From: UBA1100 sp964533265
GTDB taxonomy: Bacteria; Verrucomicrobiota; Verrucomicrobiia; Limisphaerales; UBA1100
Assembly (NCBI GenBank): GCA_964533265.1
Contig: CAZHJW010000051.1
Location: forward strand, 1-14,544
Reading direction: 5' to 3'
Length of the DNA: 14,544 nucleotides
The translations under genes and the position numbers were made by a program. Below, piece by piece: positions 8,128 through 14,544 of the stretch (positions are counted from its first letter, which is position 1; the number at the start of each line of letters is the position of its first letter). The notes beneath the pieces were generated by a model. The model saw only the letters and a list, made by a program, of their open reading frames with translations. It ran no database searches and had not been told where the DNA came from.

Positions 8128-9208
8128 TCAGAAGATGGTGTGTGAAGGTGATGTTATCACACTGAGCATAGTGCATGGAACCTCCCATGCGGTCGAAGCT
8201 TTTGCAGAAGCGCAGGTAATAGGCGGGGTTATCCTTGGGTGGCTCGCCCTGCTTCCAGTCCCAGTCTCCACCATCCTGGATATCGATGACATGGAAGGAG
8301 TGATCTTTCACAATCGGGCGATTCTTCTGCAGTCGGAGGTTGTTCACGCAGGATATGCTTTTCTCAAAGACCTGCGGCCCCATAATAGCGCTACCCACTG
8401 AAAGCACGACTCCATTATCGAGCCCTTCGACTGCGCCGCCGAAAGTAGCAAAATCCATCTGCGCAGCTCGCCCCAAGGCTGCTCCATTAAACATGGGGTG
8501 ATTGGATATGATATCATAACCGATTCCTGGATGCACCGTTAGGGGGACGTTGTGTTTAATGGCATTAGCCAGTACGCAGGAAGATTTCCATGGGTGCTGG
8601 ATTTCATGAAGGCCATCTTTGAGTTCATGCTGAGTCATGGCCTGAAACAGTTCGGCACGTGCAGGTGCTAGAGGGTGAGCGGGCTCTTCACGCAACTGAT
8701 TTTCCAGTTCAGCTATTGAGGGTAGGGTAAGGTTTTCTTCGTTTGCCATGCGTCCAACACTCTGTCCAAAGCCTTCGTTATTGATCGCTCCAGTCAGAAG
8801 AGCCAGATGAAGGTACCGGCCGGTTTCCTCCCAACTGCCAAAGGAGCCGGTGGCAACATTGGAGCGCACACATTCAGTGGACTTGCCATGAAATGCCCAT
8901 TCCCAGTCATGGATAACGCCTGCACCGTTGGTGGCCAGATGGGTGATCCAGCCGCCATTCATGAGTTCATCTAGAAGTAGATGCGCGCCATTCTTGATGA
9001 GATGCGCCCCATAAATATACATCACACTGGAACCGGCTTCGCGTGCAGCCCGGATATCGGCTGCACAGCGGGTAACATGTTCCTGATTGGGCGGGGAAAT
9101 ACTTGGGGCTGAGGAAGCCGGGTCAATGAGGGTTTCCTCAATAGTGGCCATACTCTTACGCTCAGCCAGCGGATAGGTTTTGAGTTTGGAAAGATCGATG
9201 GGTTTCAT
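8108..9208 (-). CDS. Deoxyhypusine-synthase-like protein of unknown function
   Basis: The 366-residue soluble protein has no signal peptide or membrane segment. Several stretches recall the deoxyhypusine synthase fold: GAHLIKNGAHLLLDELM (67-83), ITHLATNGAGVIHDWE (88-103) in place of DHS's TTAGGVEED segment, NVPLTVHPGIGYDI (220-233) in place of the NIPVFCPALTDGSLGD type, and GVVLSVGSAIMGPQVFEKS (266-284), where DHS carries its catalytic lysine. K283 could be the equivalent residue, but I cannot align it with certainty. DHS transfers a spermidine butylamine group with NAD; bacterial relatives often act on other substrates, such as homospermidine synthesis. Its ATG overlaps the HAD gene's TGA (ATGA, 9205-9208) and its end overlaps the kinase start by 20 bases. 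It is certainly a real gene; the family call is from memory of motifs and the function is open. Confidence 0.6.
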   Translation of the reverse strand: MKPIDLSKLKTYPLAERKSMATIEETLIDPASSAPSISPPNQEHVTRCAADIRAAREAGSSVMYIYGAHLIKNGAHLLLDELMNGGWITHLATNGAGVIHDWEWAFHGKSTECVRSNVATGSFGSWEETGRYLHLALLTGAINNEGFGQSVGRMANEENLTLPSIAELENQLREEPAHPLAPARAELFQAMTQHELKDGLHEIQHPWKSSCVLANAIKHNVPLTVHPGIGYDIISNHPMFNGAALGRAAQMDFATFGGAVEGLDNGVVLSVGSAIMGPQVFEKSISCVNNLRLQKNRPIVKDHSFHVIDIQDGGDWDWKQGEPPKDNPAYYLRFCKSFDRMGGSMHYAQCDNITFTHHLLNELKTL

Positions 9209-10077
9209 TTGCCCGTTAGTAGATTGAGTAAAGTAGTCGGTTCACGGTAGTCTGCGATCACGCAATCGGCACCTCCATCCAGTAGGACCGGGAGTTTATT
9301 TTTTTCAATGACTCCAGAGCCATTCACTTCTTCATCACTGCATATGGCAATCGCGAGTCCGTTCAAAGCTTTGGTGGCCTTAATCTCAGCTGCGCCATCA
9401 CCAATGGCAATCAGGTTTTCGCCTGAAAAGCCTTCTTCATGCATCAATTTTTCAATGACTAATTGTTTGGAGAAATTCTCCGCGTCTGTGTGCCCATAAA
9501 CATGGCCTTCACAGTAGCGTGAGATGTCCAGTAAATCGGCTTCTTCATTGACCTGATCGTGAGGGTTGCCGCTAAGGATAATCACCTTAAGGCCGGCTTC
9601 AATCAGGCATTCGATGAATGCACGCCCCCCGTAAACAATATAGTCATCTGGAGGACATTTTCTGGTTCGGATTTTATCGTGCCGATCATGTGCTCTTTCA
9701 TTCAGGGCTGCCAGAAAAGTTTGAAACATTTCGTCAGGATCAGCTTCAGCCGCGCGCGATTGAATTTCCCTAGCCATCTCCGCCATAAAGAGCGGGGTGG
9801 GTTGGCCATTAAACCGGTACATTTCCCTGAACAAATACTCGCGTATATCCTCTTCAGTTTCTCTCTCTTCCAAGGGAAAGCGTGGCCCCATGACCCGCTG
9901 CATCACCTCTGGCCAGCCATGGCGTATCCAGGAAAGCGTACCATCAAAATCGAAAATCACGTGGGTGGCTTCTTGACGAGGCACAAAAGAGGAAAGAAAC
10001 TGGATATTGAGTTGGTCTACGGTGCTCGGCACGCAAAGAGTCAAGGTGGTTTGCGGCAAAAAAACAAGCCTGCGCAC
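9205..10077 (-). CDS. HAD-superfamily phosphatase
   Basis: The frame gives 290 residues with all HAD motifs: DFDGTLS (43-49, nucleophile Asp43 and acid Asp45), ILSGNP with Ser169, a candidate motif III Lys near 204, and IGDGAAE (225-231) for Mg binding. The roughly 100 residues between motifs I and II form a helical C1 cap, which suits a small phosphorylated metabolite. It heads a - strand unit with the DHS-like protein (4-base ATGA overlap) and the PfkB kinase, suggesting it dephosphorylates an intermediate of the same pathway. The start is uncertain: GTG 10077 gives a poorly ordered 36-residue leader, while GTG 10032 or GTG 9984 would give tighter proteins. None has a Shine-Dalgarno. It diverges from the Tat-exported isomerase gene. 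Confidence 0.83.
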   Translation of the reverse strand: MRRLVFLPQTTLTLCVPSTVDQLNIQFLSSFVPRQEATHVIFDFDGTLSWIRHGWPEVMQRVMGPRFPLEERETEEDIREYLFREMYRFNGQPTPLFMAEMAREIQSRAAEADPDEMFQTFLAALNERAHDRHDKIRTRKCPPDDYIVYGGRAFIECLIEAGLKVIILSGNPHDQVNEEADLLDISRYCEGHVYGHTDAENFSKQLVIEKLMHEEGFSGENLIAIGDGAAEIKATKALNGLAIAICSDEEVNGSGVIEKNKLPVLLDGGADCVIADYREPTTLLNLLTGK

Positions 10078-10087
10078 CGAAAGAGTC
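10029..10087. repeat. Pair of 14-base near-identical direct repeats
   Basis: GCACGCAAAGAGTC (10029-10042) and GCACCGAAAGAGTC (10074-10087) match at 12 of 14 positions and start 45 bases apart. They lie at or just inside the annotated 5' end of the HAD gene, facing the divergent isomerase gene. If the HAD gene really starts at 9984, both copies are intergenic and could be regulator sites; otherwise the first is coding. Confidence 0.3.
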
Positions 10088-10137
10088 TTGATTCAGGGCG
10101 AAAGCTGTTTCCCAATAGGCCCATGCAATTTGACGCC

Positions 10138-11208
10138 ATGAAAAGACGCGAGTTTATTGTCACTACGGCTGCGGTTGGAGCCACTACTGCTTTGCCAGCT
10201 TGGGCGGCCAAAAAGGAAGAAGAGCCGTTACGGCTGGGCATCGATAATTTTGCGGTGAGGGCAATGGGTTGGAAGGCCAAGGAGCTGATTGATTATGCCA
10301 AGGTGCTGCGTTGTGATTCTCTCTTTATCACCGATCTTGGACCTTTTGAGAGTTTTACCGGCCGCTACCTTAAAGGAGTAAAGAATTATGCTGATGACAA
10401 GGGTATTAAGCTCTATGTGGGTTCCTGGAGTATTTGTCCCACCTCAGTGACGTTCAAAAAGGATTGGGGCACAGCGGCCGAACATCTAGCACTAGGGGTT
10501 CGCCTTTCCAAGGCTTTGGGCTCACCGGCTTTCCGCGTGATTCTTGGCTCGCGCAAGGATCGGATGACTGAAGGTGGAATTGATGCACGGATTGATGACA
10601 CAGTGAAATTCCTGAAGGCAAACAAAAGTGTCGCGGTTGATGCAGGTGTGAAGATTGCTATGGAAAATCATGCGGGCGATATGCATTCATTGGAACTAGT
10701 GCGATTGGTGGAAGAGGCCGGAAAAGATTGGGTGGGAGTAAATCTGGATTCAGGGAACGCGGTGTGGACGCTGGAGGATCCCTTTGAAAATCTCAAAAAC
10801 CTGGCACCTTATGTTTTGACCACTAGTTTACGTGACACCATGGCATGGCCAAGTGCAAACGGCTACACTGCTGCCTGGACTGCAATGGGCGATGGGTTGG
10901 TAGATTGGAAACAGTACTTTGCTTATTACAGGAAGATTTGCCCTGAAGCGCCTGTTTGTATTGAGACGATTTCCGGCTTCAACCACGAATTAAAGGTAAA
11001 GCAGGATAACTTTTGGAAAGCCTGGCCGAAAGGCAAGCCCAAGGGCTACGACAAGTTTGAGGCTTTTGCTGGAGTCGGCCAGTCTATCGCCACATTTAAA
11101 CCCGCTGCAGGTGTAGATCGTAAGAAGGCTCAGCAACAGTTTCAAAAGGGCGATATCGAGCGGAGTATTCGGTATTGCCGCAAGATTGGCTTGGGACGGG
11201 ACCGATAA
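10138..11208 (+). CDS. Tat-exported sugar phosphate isomerase/epimerase-like TIM-barrel protein
   Basis: From ATG 10138 the product is 356 residues. It starts with a twin-arginine signal (KRREFI at 2-7, cleavage near AWA, 21-23), which fixes the start; ATG 10123 would add only MQFDA, and the open frame further upstream is antisense to the HAD gene. The body is an AP-endonuclease-2/xylose-isomerase-like TIM barrel. Metal-binding residues are plausible at E176 (AMENHAGD), D204 (NLDSGN) and E276 (CIETISG). The usual HxKD motif is replaced by SLRD, so one metal-ligand histidine seems missing. Such exported proteins are common beside Gfo/Idh/MocA oxidoreductases in PVC bacteria and probably act on sugars or polyols. 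The stop TAA is followed immediately by the trpF GTG. Family good, substrate unknown. Confidence 0.85.
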   Translation: MKRREFIVTTAAVGATTALPAWAAKKEEEPLRLGIDNFAVRAMGWKAKELIDYAKVLRCDSLFITDLGPFESFTGRYLKGVKNYADDKGIKLYVGSWSICPTSVTFKKDWGTAAEHLALGVRLSKALGSPAFRVILGSRKDRMTEGGIDARIDDTVKFLKANKSVAVDAGVKIAMENHAGDMHSLELVRLVEEAGKDWVGVNLDSGNAVWTLEDPFENLKNLAPYVLTTSLRDTMAWPSANGYTAAWTAMGDGLVDWKQYFAYYRKICPEAPVCIETISGFNHELKVKQDNFWKAWPKGKPKGYDKFEAFAGVGQSIATFKPAAGVDRKKAQQQFQKGDIERSIRYCRKIGLGRDR

Positions 11209-11832
11209 GTGAGTGTCACCGTTAAGATTTGCGGCATTACCAGTGAGGTCGATGCACAGGCAGCGGTGGATGCCGGCGCCGATGCCATTGGGTTCATGTT
11301 TTATGAAGAAAGCCCCCGCTTTGTCACGATTGAGCAGGCTAAGGCCATCTCTGGAACTCTGCCGCCTCACATCATGCGAGTGGGGGTTTTTGTGAATGCA
11401 GATGAGGTGTTTATCAACCACGCACTTAATGAATGTCTTTTAAACATCCTGCAGTTTCACGGTGAGGAAACACCTGAAGATTGTGGAAGGTTCCCGATAA
11501 TGACAATTAAGGCATTCCGCGTTCAGGGACCGGAAACACTGGAAGTGATGCAAAATTACTCAACTGCCGGATTTTTACTCGATGCCTATTCTAAAGATGC
11601 GCTTGGCGGGACCGGTAAGACGTTCAACTGGGATTTGGCAGTGCAGGCGCAAAAGTTATGTCGCCCGATTTTTTTGGGAGGAGGGCTTACACCGGATAAC
11701 GTGGCTGAGGCCGTTCAGAAAGTAGAACCCTTTGCGGTAGATGTCTCCAGCGGTGTTGAAAGTGAACCGGGTAAAAAAGATGCTTTAAAAATGCAGACCT
11801 TTATTGAGTCAGCCAAAGGTGCATTGGGTTAG
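11209..11832 (+). CDS. trpF: Phosphoribosylanthranilate isomerase
   Basis: TrpF carries out the Amadori rearrangement of phosphoribosylanthranilate to CdRP in cytoplasmic tryptophan synthesis. The 207-residue protein has the normal single-domain length. KICGI (6-10) contains the general-base Cys8, and D125 in FLLDAY is the general acid. GGTGKTF (133-139), LGGGLTPDNV and VDVSSGVE form the phosphate-binding ends of the TIM barrel. It starts with GTG directly after the TAA of the exported isomerase gene, so the two are probably co-transcribed and coupled by reinitiation. No other trp gene is in the window, so trpF is dispersed here. Its TAG overlaps the convergent FHA gene's stop; the genes share 4 bases. 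Confidence 0.95.
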   Translation: MSVTVKICGITSEVDAQAAVDAGADAIGFMFYEESPRFVTIEQAKAISGTLPPHIMRVGVFVNADEVFINHALNECLLNILQFHGEETPEDCGRFPIMTIKAFRVQGPETLEVMQNYSTAGFLLDAYSKDALGGTGKTFNWDLAVQAQKLCRPIFLGGGLTPDNVAEAVQKVEPFAVDVSSGVESEPGKKDALKMQTFIESAKGALG

Positions 11833-12560
11833 TCGGTGCTCGGAACATGGAATACCACCATGCTTCGGAAACAAGCGCTGGAACCTTTGCCTTCCTGTAC
11901 AATTGATGAGCTAATGGGGTGCATTTTATTCTGACGGCTATAACGGTTTACAGCCACGGCAAGGTCCTCTATAGAATAGGCTACAAAACCCGCACACTCG
12001 GTGTGCATGATGCCGCCCGAAAGGATCATTCCGGACACGCCTAGAGCAACTTCGTCCTGTGAAGAGATTGCGGCATTCTCTTCTTCGATTGAATTGGCAG
12101 GATTTGGGCCAGGAGAGGTTCCTGGCTTCGGATTGGGCAAGGCGGTTGTTGAGGCTTCTCCAAAGGATTCGCTGCGGGCAGAAACCTTTTCCTGGAAGCT
12201 CATATCTTTTTTTGATGTCGCTTTCAGTCGAACGTTGATGGTTGAGTCGCCTATTTCTATCTTGTCGTCTGGTTCCAGTTTGTTTGGCTCGATAACCGGG
12301 ATTCCGTTCAGTAGTGTTCCTCGGCTGCTACCTTGATCGTGAAGCCATGCTTCATTTTTGGAGGTAGCCATATTATATTCCATTTTCAGCACAAGATGTT
12401 TTCTGGAAACCATTTTGTCAGGTGTCAGATCAATATCCACCTCCTTGGCAGGGGTGCTGCGTCCGACAACAAGTTCCTGTTTATCAGACTCAATAGTTTT
12501 TGTATCCCCGTTATATAAAATTTTGATCACAAATATCATGATGTGGTATTTCTCGCTCAT
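11829..12560 (-). CDS. FHA-domain protein with unknown C-terminal region
   Basis: From ATG 12560 the protein has 243 residues; ATG 12539 (236 residues, starting just before the first strand) is equally possible, and a TTG at 12587 is less likely. Residues about 9-108 are a forkhead-associated domain, which binds phosphothreonine peptides: VVGRS (31-35), VSRKH (51-55), GSSRGT (77-82) and N85-G86 are the conserved ligand-binding positions and all are intact. A Pro/Ser/Glu-rich linker (about 115-160) follows, then a C-terminal region of about 80 residues (LSGGIMHTECAGFVAYSIE onward) that I do not recognise. The gene diverges from the GYF_2 gene and the GYF_2-Ser/Thr kinase, so it is a likely reader of that kinase's phosphorylation. 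No signal peptide or membrane segment is seen. Confidence 0.85.
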   Translation of the reverse strand: MSEKYHIMIFVIKILYNGDTKTIESDKQELVVGRSTPAKEVDIDLTPDKMVSRKHLVLKMEYNMATSKNEAWLHDQGSSRGTLLNGIPVIEPNKLEPDDKIEIGDSTINVRLKATSKKDMSFQEKVSARSESFGEASTTALPNPKPGTSPGPNPANSIEEENAAISSQDEVALGVSGMILSGGIMHTECAGFVAYSIEDLAVAVNRYSRQNKMHPISSSIVQEGKGSSACFRSMVVFHVPSTD

Positions 12561-12572
12561 TCTGATGATGGA

Positions 12573-12600
12573 TTGATTTTTCCGCAATATTCTTTATACC
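12573..12600 (+). promoter_or_regulatory. Possible sigma-70-like promoter for the GYF_2/kinase genes
   Basis: TTGATT (12573-12578) and TATACC (12595-12600) are spaced by 16 bases, each matching the consensus at four of six positions, in the divergent region between the FHA and GYF_2 genes. This would leave a leader of about 75 bases before GTG 12683. It is found by eye only and could be chance. Confidence 0.25.
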
Positions 12601-12682
12601 AATCTGGGCCGTATTAGCCTGACAATATTAGCATCATTCACGATTGATCGAATGCCCCGAAGGCTGGTACCATCTAACTGTA

Positions 12683-14229
12683 GTGGCTATTTTAATCGTT
12701 AAAGATGGTCAGCAATTGGGACCTTTTACTCCAGAGGAAGTGAATTCCCAGTTGGCAGGGGGGATGCTCGAACCTACAGATCTGGGCTGGTCTGAAGACT
12801 ATGAAACTTGGACTGCCCTAAGTGATATGACCGAGATTGTCATCCCGGGTGACCCTGCTTCTGCGAGTACTAATTCGATATTGCCTGATGAAGAAGTCGA
12901 AGGGTTGCTTCCGGGATTGAAGACAGCAGGGGAAGAAACGAAGGCTCGTGGAGGCAAATGGAAGTGGGTGNNNNNNNNNNNNNNNNNNNNNNNNNNNNNN
13001 NNNNNNNNNNNNNNNNNNNNNNNNNNNNNNNNNNNNNNNNNNNNNNNNNNNNNNNNNNNNNNNNNNNNNNTTTACTTCAAAGTGCCCTGAAGTCAGGAGG
13101 TATTGAAGAGGTTAAGGCTCATGGCATGAGCAGTGCCACATTGAAAACCAATCTTTTCCGGCATACGGCCATGCTGCATCACCCCACCAATTCAACCGGT
13201 CGCTTGTGGAAGGAGCTCGATAACAATGGAACACGCCTCAATGGCCTGCGGTTGATGCCCCCAGATACTATACTAGCAATTCATGGCCGGGTGAGATTTG
13301 GAGATTTAAGCAAGTGGGTGAGTGAGCTCAATAATGGCTTGACCGATTCGAAACTGCTGCTGGACGCCTGGCAGACACTCAAGAGTGAAGTGCCCATTGA
13401 ACAGTTGCAACAATCCTGGAACGGGGAAGCGGGCCTTTATGTGACCTTGAGTAGTGAAAAATTCCGTGTCAGTAACGCAGCGAGGACCGAGTTGAGAAAA
13501 CCCGGGCTTATGCTCGTACTTGGAGTGAAGGATGATCTGCTTAATAAAATGTTAACTAAACAACTTATTAAATGGCAGAATCCTGAGCGCCAAGTGAATA
13601 TAAACGGGAAAAATATTCAGCTTAAAGTCTATGAAAAGCCGGATTTGCCCGAAGAAGTTGATAAACTCGATTTGATTCCCTCAATTTGCCAGGCAGGGAA
13701 TTACTTGGTCCTTTCCATTGCATTTGATGATGCTGTTTGCGTATCTGCGCTCAATCGGAATGCAAGCGTAACACCTACTGCGGGTCTGATGACGGGAACA
13801 GGAAGCTGGGCAGGGCTATCAGGTCAGACTGCCGGTAGCTTGAGCGTGCCCAAGGAGAACCTGGCCTTATTTCTTTCGCCGGTGTTTCGAGATGAATTGG
13901 AGAAATGGCAGAAGCTTGACCTCTGGCAGGATATCGATCCCGAGTGGCAAAAAACCCTGGTGAGGCTTGCGGGCAGTAAACAGGATGGGGGGATGCTTGC
14001 ATTTGCTCATGTGTTGCCTAACGGCGTGCTTTTCAAGAGCTATGTTAATGGGGATTCTTCCGATGGATCGTTCCAGCGCGTTAAAGAGGCAACCCACACT
14101 TTTCTGGCCGACTTGGTTCCGCAGTTGGCTACACTGTCCCATGAACATTGGTCCAAGCTGACAGTCCCCCCCATGCCAAAGCCGAAACCTGTGCCTCAAC
14201 CGGAAACGCCCGAGAAACCCGGTTCCTGA
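12683..14229 (+). CDS. GYF_2-domain protein, probably membrane-anchored, split by an assembly gap
   Basis: Before the gap, residues 1-49 form a GYF_2 (DUF4339) domain: KDGQQLGPFTPEEV, then LEPTDLGW and ETWTALS. GTG 12683 is chosen because the neighbouring kinase also starts directly at its GYF_2 domain; a TTG at 12644 would add 13 residues. An acidic linker ends in GGKWKWV where the gap begins, which looks like the start of a membrane helix (inference). After the gap the frame is open from 13072 and encodes about 385 residues of mixed strand and helix with no domain I recognise, ending in a Pro/Lys-rich tail (PPMPKPKPVPQPETPEKPGS). The two parts are in different frames as written only because the gap length is arbitrary. 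The stop TGA overlaps the kinase ATG by one base (TGATG). Confidence 0.8.
12971..13070. other. Assembly gap (100 N) inside the GYF_2 gene
   Basis: Exactly 100 N, of conventional and therefore unknown true length. It interrupts one coding gene and probably hides its membrane-spanning segment. Confidence 0.97.
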
Positions 14230-14544
14230 TGGAAATTAAGATCAATCGTAATGGCACCGAGTTCGGGCCCTATACGCTGGAACAGATTAACCAGATGCTG
14301 GCCGAAGGCTCACTGTTGCCCACCGATCTGGCGTGGCATGATCCAATGGAAACTTGGGCGGAGCTTTCACAGGTAGCCGCCACCATTAATCAGGCGGATG
14401 AAGCCGCCGGGCAAGAAAACCTAACAGAGGTGAAGGAATATCGCGGTGGCGGACGTTATCGCATCATCAAGCAGCTTGGTCGCGGTGGTATGGGCGTGGT
14501 GTATCTGGCCTTGGACACGGACCTCAATGAGGAGGTCGCCCTAA
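14229..14544 (+). CDS. GYF_2 - Ser/Thr protein kinase, 3' end beyond the window
   Basis: The frame is open from ATG 14229 to the window end (105 full codons). Residues 1-49 are a GYF_2 domain (NRNGTEFGPYTLEQ, LLPTDLAW, ETWAELS), clearly related to the N-terminus of the preceding gene. After a short acidic linker, a Hanks-type kinase domain begins at 77: YRIIKQLGRGGMGVVYLA, with glycine-loop residues G84, G86 and G89 and V91. The last visible residues are VAL (103-105), and the next codon begins with A, consistent with the VALK/VAIK ATP-binding lysine. The ATG overlaps the previous stop (TGATG), so the pair is translationally coupled. The kinase should act in the cytoplasm; its catalytic loop and C-terminus are not visible. 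Confidence 0.92.
   Translation, partial: MEIKINRNGTEFGPYTLEQINQMLAEGSLLPTDLAWHDPMETWAELSQVAATINQADEAAGQENLTEVKEYRGGGRYRIIKQLGRGGMGVVYLALDTDLNEEVAL

Noticed and set aside
9559..10122. 188-codon upstream extension of the isomerase frame, antisense to the HAD gene
   Set aside because: The Tat signal fixes the start at 10138 (or 10123), and the extension reads as the complement of a gene with intact HAD motifs.
12644..13090. GYF_2 reading frame ending at 13090, seen as a separate short gene
   Set aside because: The apparent stop depends on the arbitrary gap length; the sequence before and after the gap is better read as one gene.
1..14544. CRISPR arrays, tRNA genes, insertion sequences, attachment sites
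   Set aside because: I looked for regular repeats, cloverleaf-like segments and transposase motifs on both strands and found none.

Overview
The window looks like part of a chromosome from a PVC-group bacterium, most likely a marine or environmental Verrucomicrobiota. This is inferred from the gene repertoire: a CxxCH cytochrome domain fused to a SUMF1 domain, Tat-exported Gfo/Idh/MocA and sugar-isomerase-like proteins, and GYF_2 domains, one of them joined to a Ser/Thr kinase. Almost no start codon has a Shine-Dalgarno sequence. Two runs of exactly 100 N (5957-6056 and 12971-13070) are scaffold gaps, so this is a draft or metagenome-type assembly. I see no rRNA, tRNA, CRISPR array, insertion sequence or phage gene.

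Layout. (1) 1-2942, + strand: a membrane DUF4159 protein, cut by the window start, overlaps a secreted TPR protein. (2) 3063-5956, + strand: an exported cytochrome c/SUMF1 fusion, then a Tat-exported Gfo/Idh/MocA oxidoreductase closed by a strong terminator. (3) After the first gap, an ApbE-type flavin transferase lipoprotein (6127-7131) whose GTG start lies inside an inverted repeat. (4) 7132-10077, - strand: a tightly overlapped three-gene unit encoding a HAD phosphatase, a deoxyhypusine-synthase-like protein and an RfaE-like PfkB kinase. (5) 10138-11832, + strand: a Tat-exported TIM-barrel sugar isomerase/epimerase-like protein directly abutting trpF. (6) 11829-14544: an FHA-domain gene on the - strand, diverging from a + strand pair made of a GYF_2 protein (interrupted by the second gap) and a GYF_2-Ser/Thr kinase running off the window end.

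How the genes work together. Region 6 reads as a phospho-signalling module: a kinase, a phosphothreonine-binding FHA protein, and a second GYF_2 protein whose N-terminus closely resembles that of the kinase. Region 4 is the best candidate for an undescribed pathway, because a sugar-type kinase, a phosphatase and a DHS-like enzyme are translationally coupled. Regions 2 and 5 add exported sugar- and redox-related enzymes of unknown substrate. trpF stands alone without other trp genes. Two convergent gene pairs (apbE/PfkB and trpF/FHA) touch or overlap at their stops with no visible terminator between them.
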